Of a DNA stretch of 29,924 bases, positions 19,969 to 29,924 are shown in pieces (the stretch's first letter is position 1; every line of letters starts with the position of its first letter). A program made the position numbers and the translations under genes. The notes below the pieces were generated by a model, which worked only from the letters and a program-made list of their open reading frames with translations, made no database searches and was not told the DNA's origin. The DNA is taken from positions 1 through 29,924 of the forward strand of contig KN880711.1 of assembly GCA_000934385.1 (NCBI GenBank). The letters run 5' to 3'. Source of the DNA: Cylindrobasidium torrendii FP15055 ss-10 (taxonomy: Eukaryota > Basidiomycota > Agaricomycetes > Agaricales > Physalacriaceae).

Positions 19969-20493
19969 ATGTTTAAGATTGCTGGCTGGATCATTTCCGT
20001 CGATGCCGCTAAACAATGGGCGGAGAAGCACCCTCAAGCTTTCGCCAAGATCCACCAACCATGGTGGACTATCCCAACCATTCCTCTGAGGAATTTCGTG
20101 CGCGCGCGACGCTCCGAAGACGCCAACTTCCCTGTTCAGGAGGGCCATTTGACCAATGTGGACTTCCCAAAGGTGCGTGACCTGCACACTCATACCGTAG
20201 TGGCTCACACCATCCATGTATAGACCAGTCCCGAAAATTTTGGCACATGTGTATGCATCCTTGTGCGGCGTGTAGGCCGGAGGCGCACAGAGATGTGGAA
20301 TCAGTTTGATCCCTTGCTACCTAGCGAGGCGGACATGGATATTGCCAAATTCTTGTCAAATGATGGACTTGTTCTGGGTGAATGGGTGACTATACCGGAC
20401 CCATGGCAGGAGGAGTGGCCCTTCGAGATGCGGTACCCCGGACGAATGCCAGCGCCAGACCCAAGCGCTGATTCTGATTCTGATGACGACTAA
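19969..20493 (+). CDS. Uncharacterised fungal protein, intact paralogue of a nearby pseudogene
   Basis: Two exons, 19969-20172 and 20224-20493, are separated by a 51-nt intron (GTGCGT donor, TATAG acceptor), giving 157 aa. The splice is supported by the dead copy at 4843-5358, where the frame after the same junction (TSPExFxTxVCILVRRVGR) is also conserved. Visible features are a helical AAKQWAEKHPQAFAK segment, an aromatic stretch QPWWTIP, RRSEDANFPVQ, then TEMWNQFDPLLP, GEWVTIPDPWQEEWP and an acidic Ser/Asp tail. No known catalytic motif. The overall style resembles uncharacterised agaricomycete multi-copy proteins I vaguely recall, but I cannot name a family. The frame stays open for 32 codons upstream of the chosen ATG and that part is partly conserved in the dead copy, so an upstream exon or start is possible. 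Confidence 0.55.
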
Positions 20494-22255
20494 TCGCAGA
20501 ATCCTGAACCTCGTTTTCTCACCTGGTCTCAATTTCATTACCTTGCCTCTTTCTTATTGCTGCATCCCAGAGCCCTTAGAGAGAGGTTCACACCATGAGA
20601 CAATCTAGCAGATCAAATGGACCACAACTTCAAGTATGAACGGAAGACGAAAGTCGTATATACGCAACATACGAGCACGATAGAATTATCTTGTTCAGGA
20701 TCCGTTCCCTTTCTGGTCCTAGCGGCCCCCGTTTGCGCAAGAATCAGAGGTATGTATTAGTGAAAGCAGTTGAATCGACAGTTTCGACATCTTACGAATC
20801 GTAAATGAGGACGTAGAGTGGTTGGTGCCCGTCGTTCGACACCCTCAAGGAGAGCGTGTCTTGATTCTACAATGTTGTCCTCGTTCCTCTACGAACCAGG
20901 TATTTAGGCTTTTGGCTGGGCTGGAGACATACCAGTCGGTACCATGCCTTGGACCTTATCTACGGCGTGGGTTCATATTTGAGGCGCGGGAGCTGGTTAG
21001 CCTTGGTTAGCTATTATGCATTGCATTGCTGTGTTACAAATGCACATCAATTCCGAGTCCCTTGTCGACACAACGAGATGACCTCTGAGAGTTGGCCTTG
21101 CTATATAGACGCTGCTCGCTCTTAATAATAGTAGTTTGACCTGACGTATCGGCGCTTCCTCCAGCCTTGAAGACGTCCTACGTTATGAGAGGATATTCGG
21201 AGCATATGAAGGCCGTATACATCACTATCTACTACAACAAACACCACCATTTCACAGGTAGCATTCCTTCAAGTTCTCATCAAACTCTACAGGTATGATG
21301 GTTTTAGGATGCATAGCACTGGCTTGGTTTGCATCAAGGAAGAGCTCTAAAGACCTAGCATCGAACCTGCCAGAACATCACACTTCCCCACATGAAGGCT
21401 TCCCATGTTATGCGCACGAAACTGCCATTCCTGGTTCAATTAGTGGGCTGGATGCTTGACGCAGAGTCCCATTAATGTGTAGAGTGCCGTGTTTGCACCG
21501 AGAAAAGGACGTCAGCTTCGCCGGAGTCTTGGGGCTCACCCATTGTTCAAATGTGCCAGTGACGTCTATGAGTTCTTTGCCTCGTACTAAGGGCCCTAAA
21601 CGTTCGATGACGCAGAGCACTAAACTGGGCTGCACACTGAAGATATTACTTTGTTTCGCCAGGACAGAACGTTTGTATGTACATATACAGTCGAGGAATA
21701 CGAGCGGGCCCGCACGGTCCGCATATCGGAGCATCTACGGTCCAATTCAGCGCGCGTGCCCGAAGCTCGAACCCGCGTTTGCAATGGTTAGAGTAGATCC
21801 GTGGATATGATAAAAATTTCTGAATGAACGCCTTCCAAAGAGATTGCACGGTTTTTTCATTATGAAAATGGGTTTCATTCATGATCTGCACAATCTGAGC
21901 GCCATGAAATGGACCTACAGTCCGGGATTCGCATTCTCGAGGCCCCGAGAGCTGAGAATGCAATATCTCGTGACGCGGCGATCGCCGGCCGCATGATCGG
22001 CACCGGTTTGGGCATCAGCGCATGAAGTACTGCTTTTTCCCTATAACCACGACAGCCTCTCAAGGCAAGCGGCACACATTACTGCAGACACCTCTCGCTC
22101 CCACATACGACTTACTGGGTCAACGTCGACTACACCGGTCCTAAAGGCGCCGGACGCGACCTGCAACGGCGATACCGCCGAATCTTAGCGAACCCAGCAT
22201 TGTCCGTATCAAGATCTGGGCGGAGCGATACTATTTCATCACCATCGACTGAGCT
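20494..22255. other. 1.76-kb stretch without a supported gene
   Basis: Both strands carry only overlapping frames of about 60-110 codons with no recognisable motif. The region has mixed composition and no obvious repeat structure. The final part must contain the promoter of the shugoshin-like gene; no TATA box stands out there. Confidence 0.45.
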
Positions 22256-23958
22256 ATGTCGACAAAGCGTGAATCGAGGAAGTCGGGTGGTACGGCGGGT
22301 ACGGCCAGTGACTTCGAGACCTGTGCGTCATGTTTCTCCGCCTTCCCCACATCTATCCTCCCATTGCGCTCTACGTCCCGGAGCAGCCCGAACATAACAT
22401 CTTTGCCATCCTCCATTCCTCGTTCCATCCCCGAATTTGTTGCGACCGGCGTCTCCATGTGCGGTCGCCGGCGTAACCGGCCAACCTGTTTCTCCTCAGT
22501 GCGGAACATTTGATCTGACACAGTCCACGTAGATAAACGAGCATGTTTGAAGACCAACAAGCAATTTGCAAAGTATGTGTAATTTCGTTGCTCATCCGTG
22601 TGTATGGCGAATTCCGTAGTTTGGTGCAGAGTGATGCGGCCGCAGATTTTACAATCTCCGTCCCGTCTACATCTCCCCTACCTCCCTCCTCCAACGGCGT
22701 TTCCAACTGCGCTAGGCCAATCGCTTGCCACCCTGTCCCTTTCAGTTACTTTACGTACAATACCATTGTCACTGAGGCTAACCCTCATCTAGGCTCAACT
22801 CGACCCTCACATCCCGCATCAATGCCATGGAGCTCGAGATGCTGGCGCTCTACAACGAGAACGTGCGCCTGAGTGTCAGGCTGGTAAACGAAGAAGGCAA
22901 AACGAAGCGATTCTTCGAGGATGTAGAAAGCACTGTACGTCAGACACCCACTATACCATTGCGGTCTTAACATCGCCTCTAGTTCTCCAATCTCCGGAAA
23001 ACTTATCTTGGTTCGCCTAAGAAGACTTCTCCAGTGCCAGATACTCCGCGTCAAACACCCTCTCCGCCCCCCACCCGACGTTTGTCTCGACCACCTGCTA
23101 TACCAGGCATCGTTGAAGAGGACGAACTCACGGGGTTCAAGGAGAACCCGCTGTTCAAGACGCTCAAGACCAAGCCGCGCATACGGACGAGCAAGCTGCC
23201 GCGCTCAGTTCTTTCCTCGTCGACCTTCACTCCGATTGCCGATCATCAACTAGTCGACAGCCCTTCACCAAAAGATGAAGTTGACGAGGACATTGTATTG
23301 CTGGGCGCTCTAGACAGGAAGGGAGAAAAGGGCCTCAAGGACATGACTAACGATCCTGGTACGTTTGGTGACGCCTCTACCGCTTTGCAATGCTAATGAT
23401 GGTTCAGGCTCATCGAGACGCACATTCCTTGTGCCTTCGCCTCCACCTGACGATCCGCCCTCAAGCAAGGAGGACGCTCCCCGACCCAAAAAGAAGAAAT
23501 CGAAGACTAAGACCCGTTCGTCTGATTCGGACTCGTCCACGGCCAGAGAGGGTCTTTCCAAACCTCGCGCGCGTACGGACTCGGGTTTGGATGACGGCGC
23601 GGTCCCCAATGTTGTCTCTGAACCTTTGGCCGGGGAAACTCCAGCGCCATTCGAGGACCCCACTCCGCTATCTCGTGCACCAGTCCTCGACATTACGGAA
23701 GATGTCAGCTGCTCTGCTAGTCGTCCGCCAGAACGTTCGGTCCACCAGCATCAACCAGATGCTGACATATCTTCATCACCATCCACGTCCACTTCGACTA
23801 CTTCGCGACCACAGAGTGCTCCCGCACGGAAGGCTCTTGTTCCTCGGCGGCATCTCGTCGACGAGGAAAGCGAGGATGATGGCGAGGCGGATGACGAGTT
23901 TGTCCCCGGCAAGTTCATGTATGGGGCGCAGCGAAAGAGAAGACGAGGTGCTATATGA
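22256..23958 (+). CDS. Shugoshin-like chromosome cohesion protector
   Basis: Five exons (22256-22322, 22533-22572, 22793-22934, 22983-23358 and 23408-23958) sum to 1176 nt, giving 391 aa. Shugoshins protect centromeric cohesin by recruiting PP2A through an N-terminal coiled coil. Here residues 20-75 read FETYKRACLKTNKQFAK, then LNSTLTSRINAMELEMLALY, then NENVRL, closely following the shugoshin consensus (FexfKkkfl-ANKhItKLNStL-RIeeL). The coiled coil is only visible once exons 1-3 are joined. The rest is disordered, rich in Ser/Pro and charged residues, with a basic KKKKSKTKTR patch and a C-terminal RKRRRG. A canonical basic SGO C-terminal motif is not obvious. The first two introns (210 and 220 nt) are much longer than any other in the window. 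The assignment rests on the N-terminal segment alone. Confidence 0.65.
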
Positions 23959-24509
23959 GTGCACGCGCGCAAAAAATCGAACTAAATGAAATGTACCACC
24001 ACCAACACCGGCCATCACACCAATGGACCCTACTATACTATACGACGAGCGTTCTCGTCCTAGACTACGACCCCATGCACGACATTATGCACGACACCAC
24101 CGATGATTCCTCGCCCCACATCTGCTTTCGGGTCGCTTTTACATTATGCTTATCATTTGCTGTTACTTATCTTCTCTTTTTTTCGTCTGTTGATTTTTGA
24201 TTCGTCTGATTATTGGGGTATATGTATGGTAAGTTTCCCGACTATTTACGGTACGGTATGTTCTTCGTTTTATTTACAGGGAGCTTGTCTCTCGTTGTCT
24301 TGGCGGGCCTACACTACATTTCGTTATGTAGAAATTTCTATCGTTTTGTGAGGATGTTTTTCGGTCGTTGGTCACCTGCTGCACAGTGCAAGTCGTCCTC
24401 TTCATCCAACGTCCTATCTTCGTTTCTGGCCTTCGTGCGACGATGGACCTCCTTGCACATGTATGTACATAATATTTGGTAGGTATCGTATGAGTGCCAA
24501 AGAAGTTTC
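23959..24509. other. Convergent 3' intergenic region
   Basis: This spacer lies between the shugoshin-like gene (+) and the kinase-like gene (-). It is T-rich on the plus strand around 24170-24360, as expected of 3' UTR and termination sequence. The small frames here show no protein character. Confidence 0.5.
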
Positions 24510-26691
24510 CTATTCCTTTGGTCCATACTCCTGAACAATGGCATCAACACAATACGCGTCGTGCGCCTGCATAATCTTCGCTCCTGGTCCTACACCCGGC
24601 GCCCAATACTCCCACGCCATATTGATCTCTGCTGGGTAGCATACCTCGCCCTGCTTTCCTGCCCATTCAAAGTCAAGGAGCCATAGCTTGTCCTCGCCCG
24701 CAACCATGATATTAGGCTCCCTTATGTCTCCAAGCACATACCCGGCATCTCGTAGCAACCTCTCTGCTTCCCGGAGTTTGCTTACTTGGATGTGCGTAAG
24801 CGCACTGTCCAAGTCGTAGAGGTCCGTCCCGTCTATCAGGTCCATAACGACAACATACATCTGCAGCGCTTCGTCGAATTCACAGTGATGGAGGGTAGGA
24901 GCGAGGGACTCAAGAGAAATATGGGCATCCTTCGAGTACGTATATGCAAACTTGACGACGTGTGTAGGCGCCTGGTCACGATCTTCCTCGGAAGACCACA
25001 CGCGCGCTGTGAAGACTGTCTTTGAATGGCTCTCTGTGGCGAGTCGATCCAGATATTCAATCGAGTACTGCACTCCCTTGTCGTTCTGAAAGGTAGTCCA
25101 ATCGGGGAATCGCACTCGATTGACATGATCGTTTTTCGGTGCGGATGTACCTCTGTGGCTGGATTTTTGCGAAGACACTAGACTTGGACAAAGTACAGCT
25201 GATGGCGGTCCTCGTGCACCGTGGGAAGCAAGGGCGACCCCAACTTGTTCAAAGTGCTTTTCTAGATCGTCGAGGCACTTGTCCAAGGCAAGGAAGAGCT
25301 TCGCTACCTCGCGCACCCCGCGCTCGTACGGGGAGCGCGGGGTGCAACCCTGCGCAGGCGGTAATGCTCCGAGGGGTACCACAGCCAGTCGCTCAAAGTA
25401 GAATCTGTCGGCGAAGACGGCCCCATGTACGATAATTTCTTCTCCGCGAGCGCCGATGGTTAGGCCAGGGCAACAGCTATGTTCCCAAACAAAAGCGAAC
25501 TGCAGAAGGAGTCAGACCACTGGACCACTGCGAAATTTCAACATACAGTACCTCCTCTTGAGACCATGCACTGACAAAGTCGCTCATGGCCTGATGCACC
25601 GGATCAATGTTGTCGTTCGCCATCCCATTTTCGAGTTCATGAATGATATCGGAAGCTTCCTTCCTCGCAATCTCACGAAGAAACCTCCGTCCGGAGTCGA
25701 GGAACCTAGTGGAAGCTTTTCCCAAAATCCCCCGAGTCGATTCGGTTTAGCCAACAGACACAGCTCACCGAGAGCATCTTGCCGAGCGTCCTCGTCCTTG
25801 TAAATTTCTAGAGACGCAGCAACGAATTTTCCGGCGGCTGCCAATTGCTCCGTCGTGAAGTCGATACTGTCAGCCGATCTGCCCATGGTCGTCTGGAATG
25901 AGCGAAAACCGTGGAAGTATATGGTGACTGGCGGAGGACGCAAATCAGGAGGCCTGTTATTATACAGTGCGCCAAGGTTGTTGGAGCGCTGGTCCTGAAG
26001 GAGATTTTCAAGCATCCCACTAGTGGACGGAGCTTTGCGTTTTCTGCCTGCATTGGCGACTAACGTGCGGTCTCAGATTTGCGAAATTGAGTCTTGACTG
26101 GAGTGCAGAGATATAGCTAAACACATACCCACTCGATTTCCCGCTATAGAAGGCAGTGGCCGTGGCTGCTGGTGGGCGTCGTTCGGTTGAAGATAGACTT
26201 GCTGAGCATTCGTCGATGAATGTTAGATTGAACCCGCAAGACGTACCATCTACTCGTAGAAAAACATTTTTCTTCGCGAAATCTAACGCTTCAGGGTCAC
26301 TCATGATGTCCGCGATACGCGTCGGTAGGTCGTCGAGGTTTATATTGACGACATTCGGTGGATTTGGGCCCACGAAGCGACTCAGGTCAAGGCCATGATA
26401 TGGGATAGGCTCATCTGGCTGATGCAAAAACTTATGTGAGGAAACTGTCCTGTGGAATCAGGAGAACCGACGCACCAGCGCGCAGGTTATTCGCTCGATG
26501 ACAAACTTATCCGAGTAGTCAGACGACACAAGGCGACCGACTATCTCCGCTAGATTCCGGGATGGCAAATGTAAAAAAAGTATAGTTTCCAAGCCTTCCG
26601 GCGGTGGTTTGTGAAGAATTATAACATCGACGAAGCCGTTCAACATGGTGGTCGTTTGATGTTGAGTTGGACGGCATCGATCAGTGGCCAT
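24510..26691 (-). CDS. Protein-kinase-like protein of the fungal expanded type
   Basis: Five exons in transcript order (26691-26476, 26418-26129, 26043-25769, 25715-25552 and 25499-24510) sum to 1935 nt, giving 644 aa with every phase consistent. The C-terminal third is a protein-kinase-like fold: ATP-lysine strand HVVKFAY (Lys498), hinge VVVMDLIDGTDL, catalytic loop GDIREPN (Asp573, Asn578) and metal-binding LLDFEWAG (Asp591). HRD is replaced by LGD, the loop lysine by arginine, and DFG by DFE, as I recall for the many atypical kinases expanded in mushrooms (GDLRxPN, DFDWAG). The 350-residue N-terminal part (NLDDLPTRIADIM, VTIYFHGFRSF, FRR-type helices, VRE-type linker) also fits that family but has no assigned function. 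Catalysis looks possible. The partner or substrate is unknown. Two acceptors (AAAAG and GGCAG) were chosen because only they keep frame. Confidence 0.75.
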
Positions 26692-27549
26692 GTTTGGCCA
26701 TAATAAACTTGTACAAGCTTGTACAATGACCTCTTCGCTCTCATATCCAACTCATACCCCGTCGCCTGGATCCACACCCAAGTTTCCTTTATGTAGTAGT
26801 AGCCACAAACCCTTGAACATATATTCTTTTCCCGCGCACCAAAGTCAACTATCTATGTCAGCGAGTCCGTCTGCGTAGTAGTAAACGGTCCATACCAGGC
26901 TGCCAGCTCGCTTCACCTTGTAGATGCGATTCAGTTGGCAGGACCGCATTTGCGAGGCTACAGGCATGCTGAATCGGCTCTCGGGTTCGGTGAACTCCCC
27001 CGTTTCGATGTGGGGTATGGGGAAATTACGCAGAAGGATGGCTCAGGCCTCATGGCCGACTGCAGCCTGCAAGTCAAAGTTCATTGTTTTATGTAATCCG
27101 GGGAAATTGCCTCGTGATGTGTACGCTCGGATATCCGATTCCACTGCCAGGTTTCCATGCACAAAGACCGTGTTGTCCGTTTAGACGTTTTGTTATGTAT
27201 GTAAGACCCGACACTAGTTATGCGGATATGGTACCAGCCAGTAATAGTGCCTATCATTCGTATGCGAAGCTTAGACCTTGCTGTCAAGAAAGTTGATTAC
27301 TACATCCCATAGAAGTCTAGGTAACTGGATGGGCTTGCTTGCCTCAAAAGACGGTCGTTATGCTTCGAGACAAAGTGCTCACGGACCCTCGAGGCTCTGT
27401 GATGTCGACGCTGAGTGCGAATCGCGATCACTGCCTCACTGTCGACGCGTGGAAAACATAAATAAAGACCGACGCGTGCCAACCTGAAGCACGACCATCA
27501 TCACGACCACCATAACCACGACCGACTTTTGATTATCTTTCTTTTCTTC
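26692..27549. other. Divergent intergenic region
   Basis: These 858 bp lie between the kinase-like gene (-) and the gene at 27550 (+). No supported coding frame. The right end holds the ACGCGT pair and TATA-like box annotated separately. The left end, close to the kinase-like start, contains a short duplicated CTTGTACAA motif near 26708-26726. Confidence 0.45.
27443..27478 (+). promoter_or_regulatory. Paired ACGCGT boxes flanking a TATA-like element
   Basis: A 9-bp direct repeat CGACGCGTG occurs at 27443-27451 and 27470-27478, 27 bp apart, with CATAAATAAAG at 27458-27468 between the copies. ACGCGT is the MluI cell-cycle box bound by MBF in other fungi, where it drives G1/S transcription. The ATG at 27550 lies about 70 bp downstream. 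Chance occurrence of two copies is possible because ACGCGT is not rare in this GC-moderate DNA. Confidence 0.4.
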
Positions 27550-28131
27550 ATGACCTCTGAAGCGTACGAGCTGCCTTCGACAATGCAGCAGCTACAGTTC
27601 AGGCGGCCTGGACCTTCGCACGCGCAGCGCACTTCGACGCGTCCCTTTCGCCAGAGCAACAACGCAAATATGCCCTCTGTCCGGGCCGCTACGTTCCGCG
27701 CAAGCACGCAGTATCCACAGGTGGATATTCCGGAATCACAGGCCAAGAGCGCGCCGTGGTCGCCAGCAGTGTCTGAGGCCAGCGCAGGCGAGGACTCCCT
27801 TGCTACAATTTCCTTTCACCAGTCGTCTACATTTCATCCCCCACTTGCACGCGCTACTAGTTTGAAATCGCACTCCTCTTCTTCTCACGAACCCCACCAT
27901 GACCAGAAGGACGAGGATTCGTCTGGCTCGAGGATGTTGAGGTTGGCGAGTTTTGGACGGAGGAAGAGTTCGAAAGCGAAGAGTGACAAGGAGCATGGGA
28001 TCATACGGACTCTTCTCAAGCGCGTAGAGAGTCGTGGCAAGTCGGACAGCGAGGTGGGGAATGAGGAGTTGAGTGTGGCGCAGGCTATCGCGGCGGAGTA
28101 TAGGGCGGGTGAGAAGGCTGCCTCAAATTGA
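27550..28131 (+). CDS. Small disordered basic protein, unknown function
   Basis: A 193-aa intronless protein rich in Ser, Gln, Arg and His. The first 130 residues are low-complexity (QLQFRRPGPSH; SHSSSSHEPHHDQKDEDS). Residues about 130-180 are more ordered and basic, with RMLRLASFGRRKSSKAK, GIIRTLLKRVESRGK and a helical AQAIAAEYRAGEKA end. RRKSS and SFGRRKSS are good basophilic kinase sites, suggesting phospho-control, but that is inference. There is no signal peptide or membrane segment. The start at 27550 is chosen over the upstream in-frame non-ATG extension because it follows the TATA-like box. No family recognised. Confidence 0.6.
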   Translation: MTSEAYELPSTMQQLQFRRPGPSHAQRTSTRPFRQSNNANMPSVRAATFRASTQYPQVDIPESQAKSAPWSPAVSEASAGEDSLATISFHQSSTFHPPLARATSLKSHSSSSHEPHHDQKDEDSSGSRMLRLASFGRRKSSKAKSDKEHGIIRTLLKRVESRGKSDSEVGNEELSVAQAIAAEYRAGEKAASN

Positions 28132-28470
28132 GGCCAATGAAGCTATGTAGTATCTGCTCGAGGTAATATCACCTATCATATACTGAATATAATGGAGGAC
28201 TGGTAATTTTGTTACATCCGGATTCTGGCACTTTCAATCCCTCTGCTCTGATGCGCAATGAGAGAAAAAGAGGTCCAAGGATGTGAAGGATGTGCAGGCT
28301 TGGTGCAGGCTGAGGCTACTTTTGTTCTGATTATTGACTTTAGGGTACCTCCGTCGTCGGCCATCACACGGCGCAATCATCCATGATCCAGCACTCGGGT
28401 CCCTTTCATTGCATCTTGGCTACCTACTACGACCCCGCCCGTACTTGCCTCTCCACCACCGCATAGGGCT
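28132..28470. other. Intergenic region
   Basis: This 339-bp spacer between two same-strand genes contains short GGATGTGAAGGATGTG and GTGCAGGCT repeats near 28280-28310. No coding frame is supported. It must hold the terminator of the upstream gene and the promoter of the next. Confidence 0.4.
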
Positions 28471-29013
28471 ATGTCCTTTGATGGCACCACATCCTGGCCT
28501 ACGGGCTTCGCCGAGATGTTCAACACGATTCACAACAGCAGCAGTGATGACCGGCGATACTACGCTGCATATAACAAACTCCTCAACTGGATGTTCCCCT
28601 CCTGGGATTTCCTCGTCTCCCCGCACCACGAATCCCCAGATCTTCTCGTCGTCATCAACCACGGCAAACCTATGCTGTTCATCTCAGTCAAAAGCGAACG
28701 CTGGGTCTCTAATGCCGGCACGCGTATGCGCGCAGACGCACTAGTCCGCCAGCACTACTTTGATATGCTAGGCGAGTGCCCGAGCCCTGTGCTATGGGGC
28801 GTCAGCGCGCTGGGGACGAATATTCGGCTGTACCAAGGTCGGACAAACGAGAATATCATTGCGCCGCGGTACGATAGCTCGATGACCCAGAACCACCTTC
28901 CCCGAGATTACTTGGAGACTGCGTGGGAGCTAGACCTTCTCTCGCAAGAAGGGTTCAATGCGATGAAGAATATTGCGGCAAAGATCAAGGTGCAGCTGGC
29001 GAGCCAGGCGTGA
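28471..29013 (+). CDS. PD-(D/E)XK-like fungal protein of unknown function
   Basis: A 180-aa intronless protein. Its pattern matches a multi-copy basidiomycete group I recall, in which a short nuclease-like core (DFxV...PVLxFEIK) is followed by RxxADxQxRxR, then GISAFGTxLxFY, IxP and a WxxDLLxxEG helix. Here the equivalents are ESPDLLVVINHGKPMLFISVK (Asp57 to Lys74), RMRADALVRQHY, WGVSALGTNIRLY, NIIAPRY and WELDLLSQEGFNAMKNI. The acidic residue expected before the lysine (ExK) is a serine here (Ser72), so metal-dependent nuclease activity is doubtful. No signal peptide. The start ATG 28471 is the first in frame; the family's N-terminal part may be incomplete or in an unseen exon. Confidence 0.6.
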   Translation: MSFDGTTSWPTGFAEMFNTIHNSSSDDRRYYAAYNKLLNWMFPSWDFLVSPHHESPDLLVVINHGKPMLFISVKSERWVSNAGTRMRADALVRQHYFDMLGECPSPVLWGVSALGTNIRLYQGRTNENIIAPRYDSSMTQNHLPRDYLETAWELDLLSQEGFNAMKNIAAKIKVQLASQA

Positions 29014-29754
29014 TTTTAGAATGGTACATCATAGCGAAGTCCTCGACGGGCAACTTGATTTACGAAGAAACTGGTTTTTGTCTCTGGACGTCCGTTGAGC
29101 CCTCATCATCCTAAAGGACAGTACAAATGTACCTGCTGGTCTGTGCACGCTTACTCGACGAGGGTCACTCTGACTCCATACACCAGTTCTGGCGTGGCAC
29201 GCTTACCATGAGTCCAATGTATACCGTACACGTCTGTGCCCATCACCGCGATATCGCCTTCAGGACAATATAAAATCTTCGTTTCTTGCCGGCGCCTGAG
29301 TCCTGAGGATGAGAAAAAGCGAGGCTTATTCCAGCAGCAAATCTACGAATGGACATTCGCGTGTGCAAGGCGCTAGCGTGCACACTGTACCAGCTAGACC
29401 AGGTTGCTCTCACGGTCAAAATCTGAGCGTAGCAATGGGCGCCCAAAGCCTTTAGAAGGTCTCCCAAGGAATGGGGTCGTTTCGAGTATATGTACGCCGC
29501 GTATCCTTTGGCCCGTATCCCTCCCAGGTGCAACTTGACTGATGGCGAGTGGTTATTGTGCAAGAAGACGCAAAATTGTTGCACCGCAAAAATGGAAGAT
29601 AATGCATAGCAGAATCTCGATTTGTACTTTATACATCACTGTGACATTGCCGACGCCTAGAACTTGGGAAATCTTATTGTTCTGTTGCGACCAGGATCGA
29701 TAAATAACTCTCTACCTGCAAGAAAGGCAGCTTTATTTCATCAATTGTGCTCTA
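29014..29754. other. Intergenic region before the Helitron end
   Basis: No supported gene. A 113-codon minus-strand frame at 29243-29584 has no recognisable motif. Near 29709-29728 an imperfect copy of the Helitron-end sequence occurs (CTACCTGCAAGAAAGGCAG versus CTACTAGCAAGAAAGCCCG), without its hairpin. Confidence 0.4.
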
Positions 29755-29924
29755 CTAGCAAGAAAGCCCGTGAATCACGGGCGCACCTGTTAGAAAGTCC
29801 GCTAAAGTGTCCTCGGCATGATGCTTTGGCTGTGCCCTGCCGCACGCGCCTGGCGGCGCGCGCTCTCGGGCACCTCCACACGGGAAATTGGGATAATATA
29901 GTCAATATGATCCTTGATAAATAG
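29755..29924 (-). mobile_element. Probable Helitron 3' terminus, element continues beyond the window
   Basis: On the minus strand the sequence reads GCCCGTG-ATT-CACGGGC (hairpin, 7-bp stem, 29766-29782), then seven nt TTTCTTG, then CTAG (29755-29758), followed by a T. That is the textbook Helitron 3' end: a short GC-rich hairpin about 10 nt before a CTRR terminus, inserted 5' of a T. The element would extend to the right, off the window, with the GC-rich stretch 29830-29880 inside it. No Rep/helicase coding is visible in the 170 bp present, so autonomy is unknown. Confidence 0.5.

Noticed and set aside
21408..21963. Overlapping 100-110 codon frames on both strands
   Set aside because: None shows domain patterns or plausible splice partners, so the 20.5-22.2 kb interval was left as non-coding.
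29243..29584. 113-codon minus-strand frame
   Set aside because: No motif, no good start context and no supporting neighbours.

Overview
The window looks like a stretch of an Agaricomycete (mushroom-forming basidiomycete) chromosome. The evidence is dense genes on both strands broken by many 45-85 nt GT-AG introns with CTRAY-type branch sites, a Plavaka-type transposase, a DUF7918-type protein, a fungal protein-kinase-like gene and other families expanded in this group. No bacterial operons, rRNA or CRISPR were seen. All gene models were spliced by hand. Wherever I give exon lists, phases were checked so that the coding sum is a multiple of three, except for one gene that fails because of a real frame break.

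Layout: 1-519 nothing firm; 520-2450 5'-truncated Plavaka transposase; 2632-3040 tRNA-derived SINE-like element followed by a cluster of AGGTCA motifs; 3329-4634 (-) gene made of two fused tandem copies of an uncharacterised domain; 4843-5358 (-) dead copy of the gene at 19969-20493 (+); 5822-8214 (+) long disordered protein with a 12-residue repeat; 8606-9937 (-) secreted GDSL/SGNH hydrolase; 10333-13705 (+) 13-exon amidohydrolase with one frameshift; 14297-15706 (-) DUF7918-type protein; 16173-16475 (+) small C2H2-like protein; 16476-18010 no supported gene; 18011-19419 (+) membrane-anchored alpha/beta hydrolase; 19969-20493 (+) intact paralogue of the dead copy; 20494-22255 empty; 22256-23958 (+) shugoshin-like protein; 24510-26691 (-) protein-kinase-like protein; 27550-28131 (+) disordered basic protein behind two ACGCGT boxes; 28471-29013 (+) PD-(D/E)XK-like protein; 29755-end probable Helitron 3' terminus (- strand).

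The conserved genes (hydrolases, amidohydrolase, shugoshin) are ordinary housekeeping or secreted functions. They are interleaved with lineage-specific duplicated families and three mobile-element traces, so this is a mosaic accessory region rather than a co-regulated cluster. I see no biosynthetic or defence operon-like unit. The most interesting points are the fused tandem-domain gene, the inverted live/dead gene pair about 15 kb apart, the SINE-like element with a duplicated tRNA 3' half, the isolated amidohydrolase frameshift and the Helitron end.
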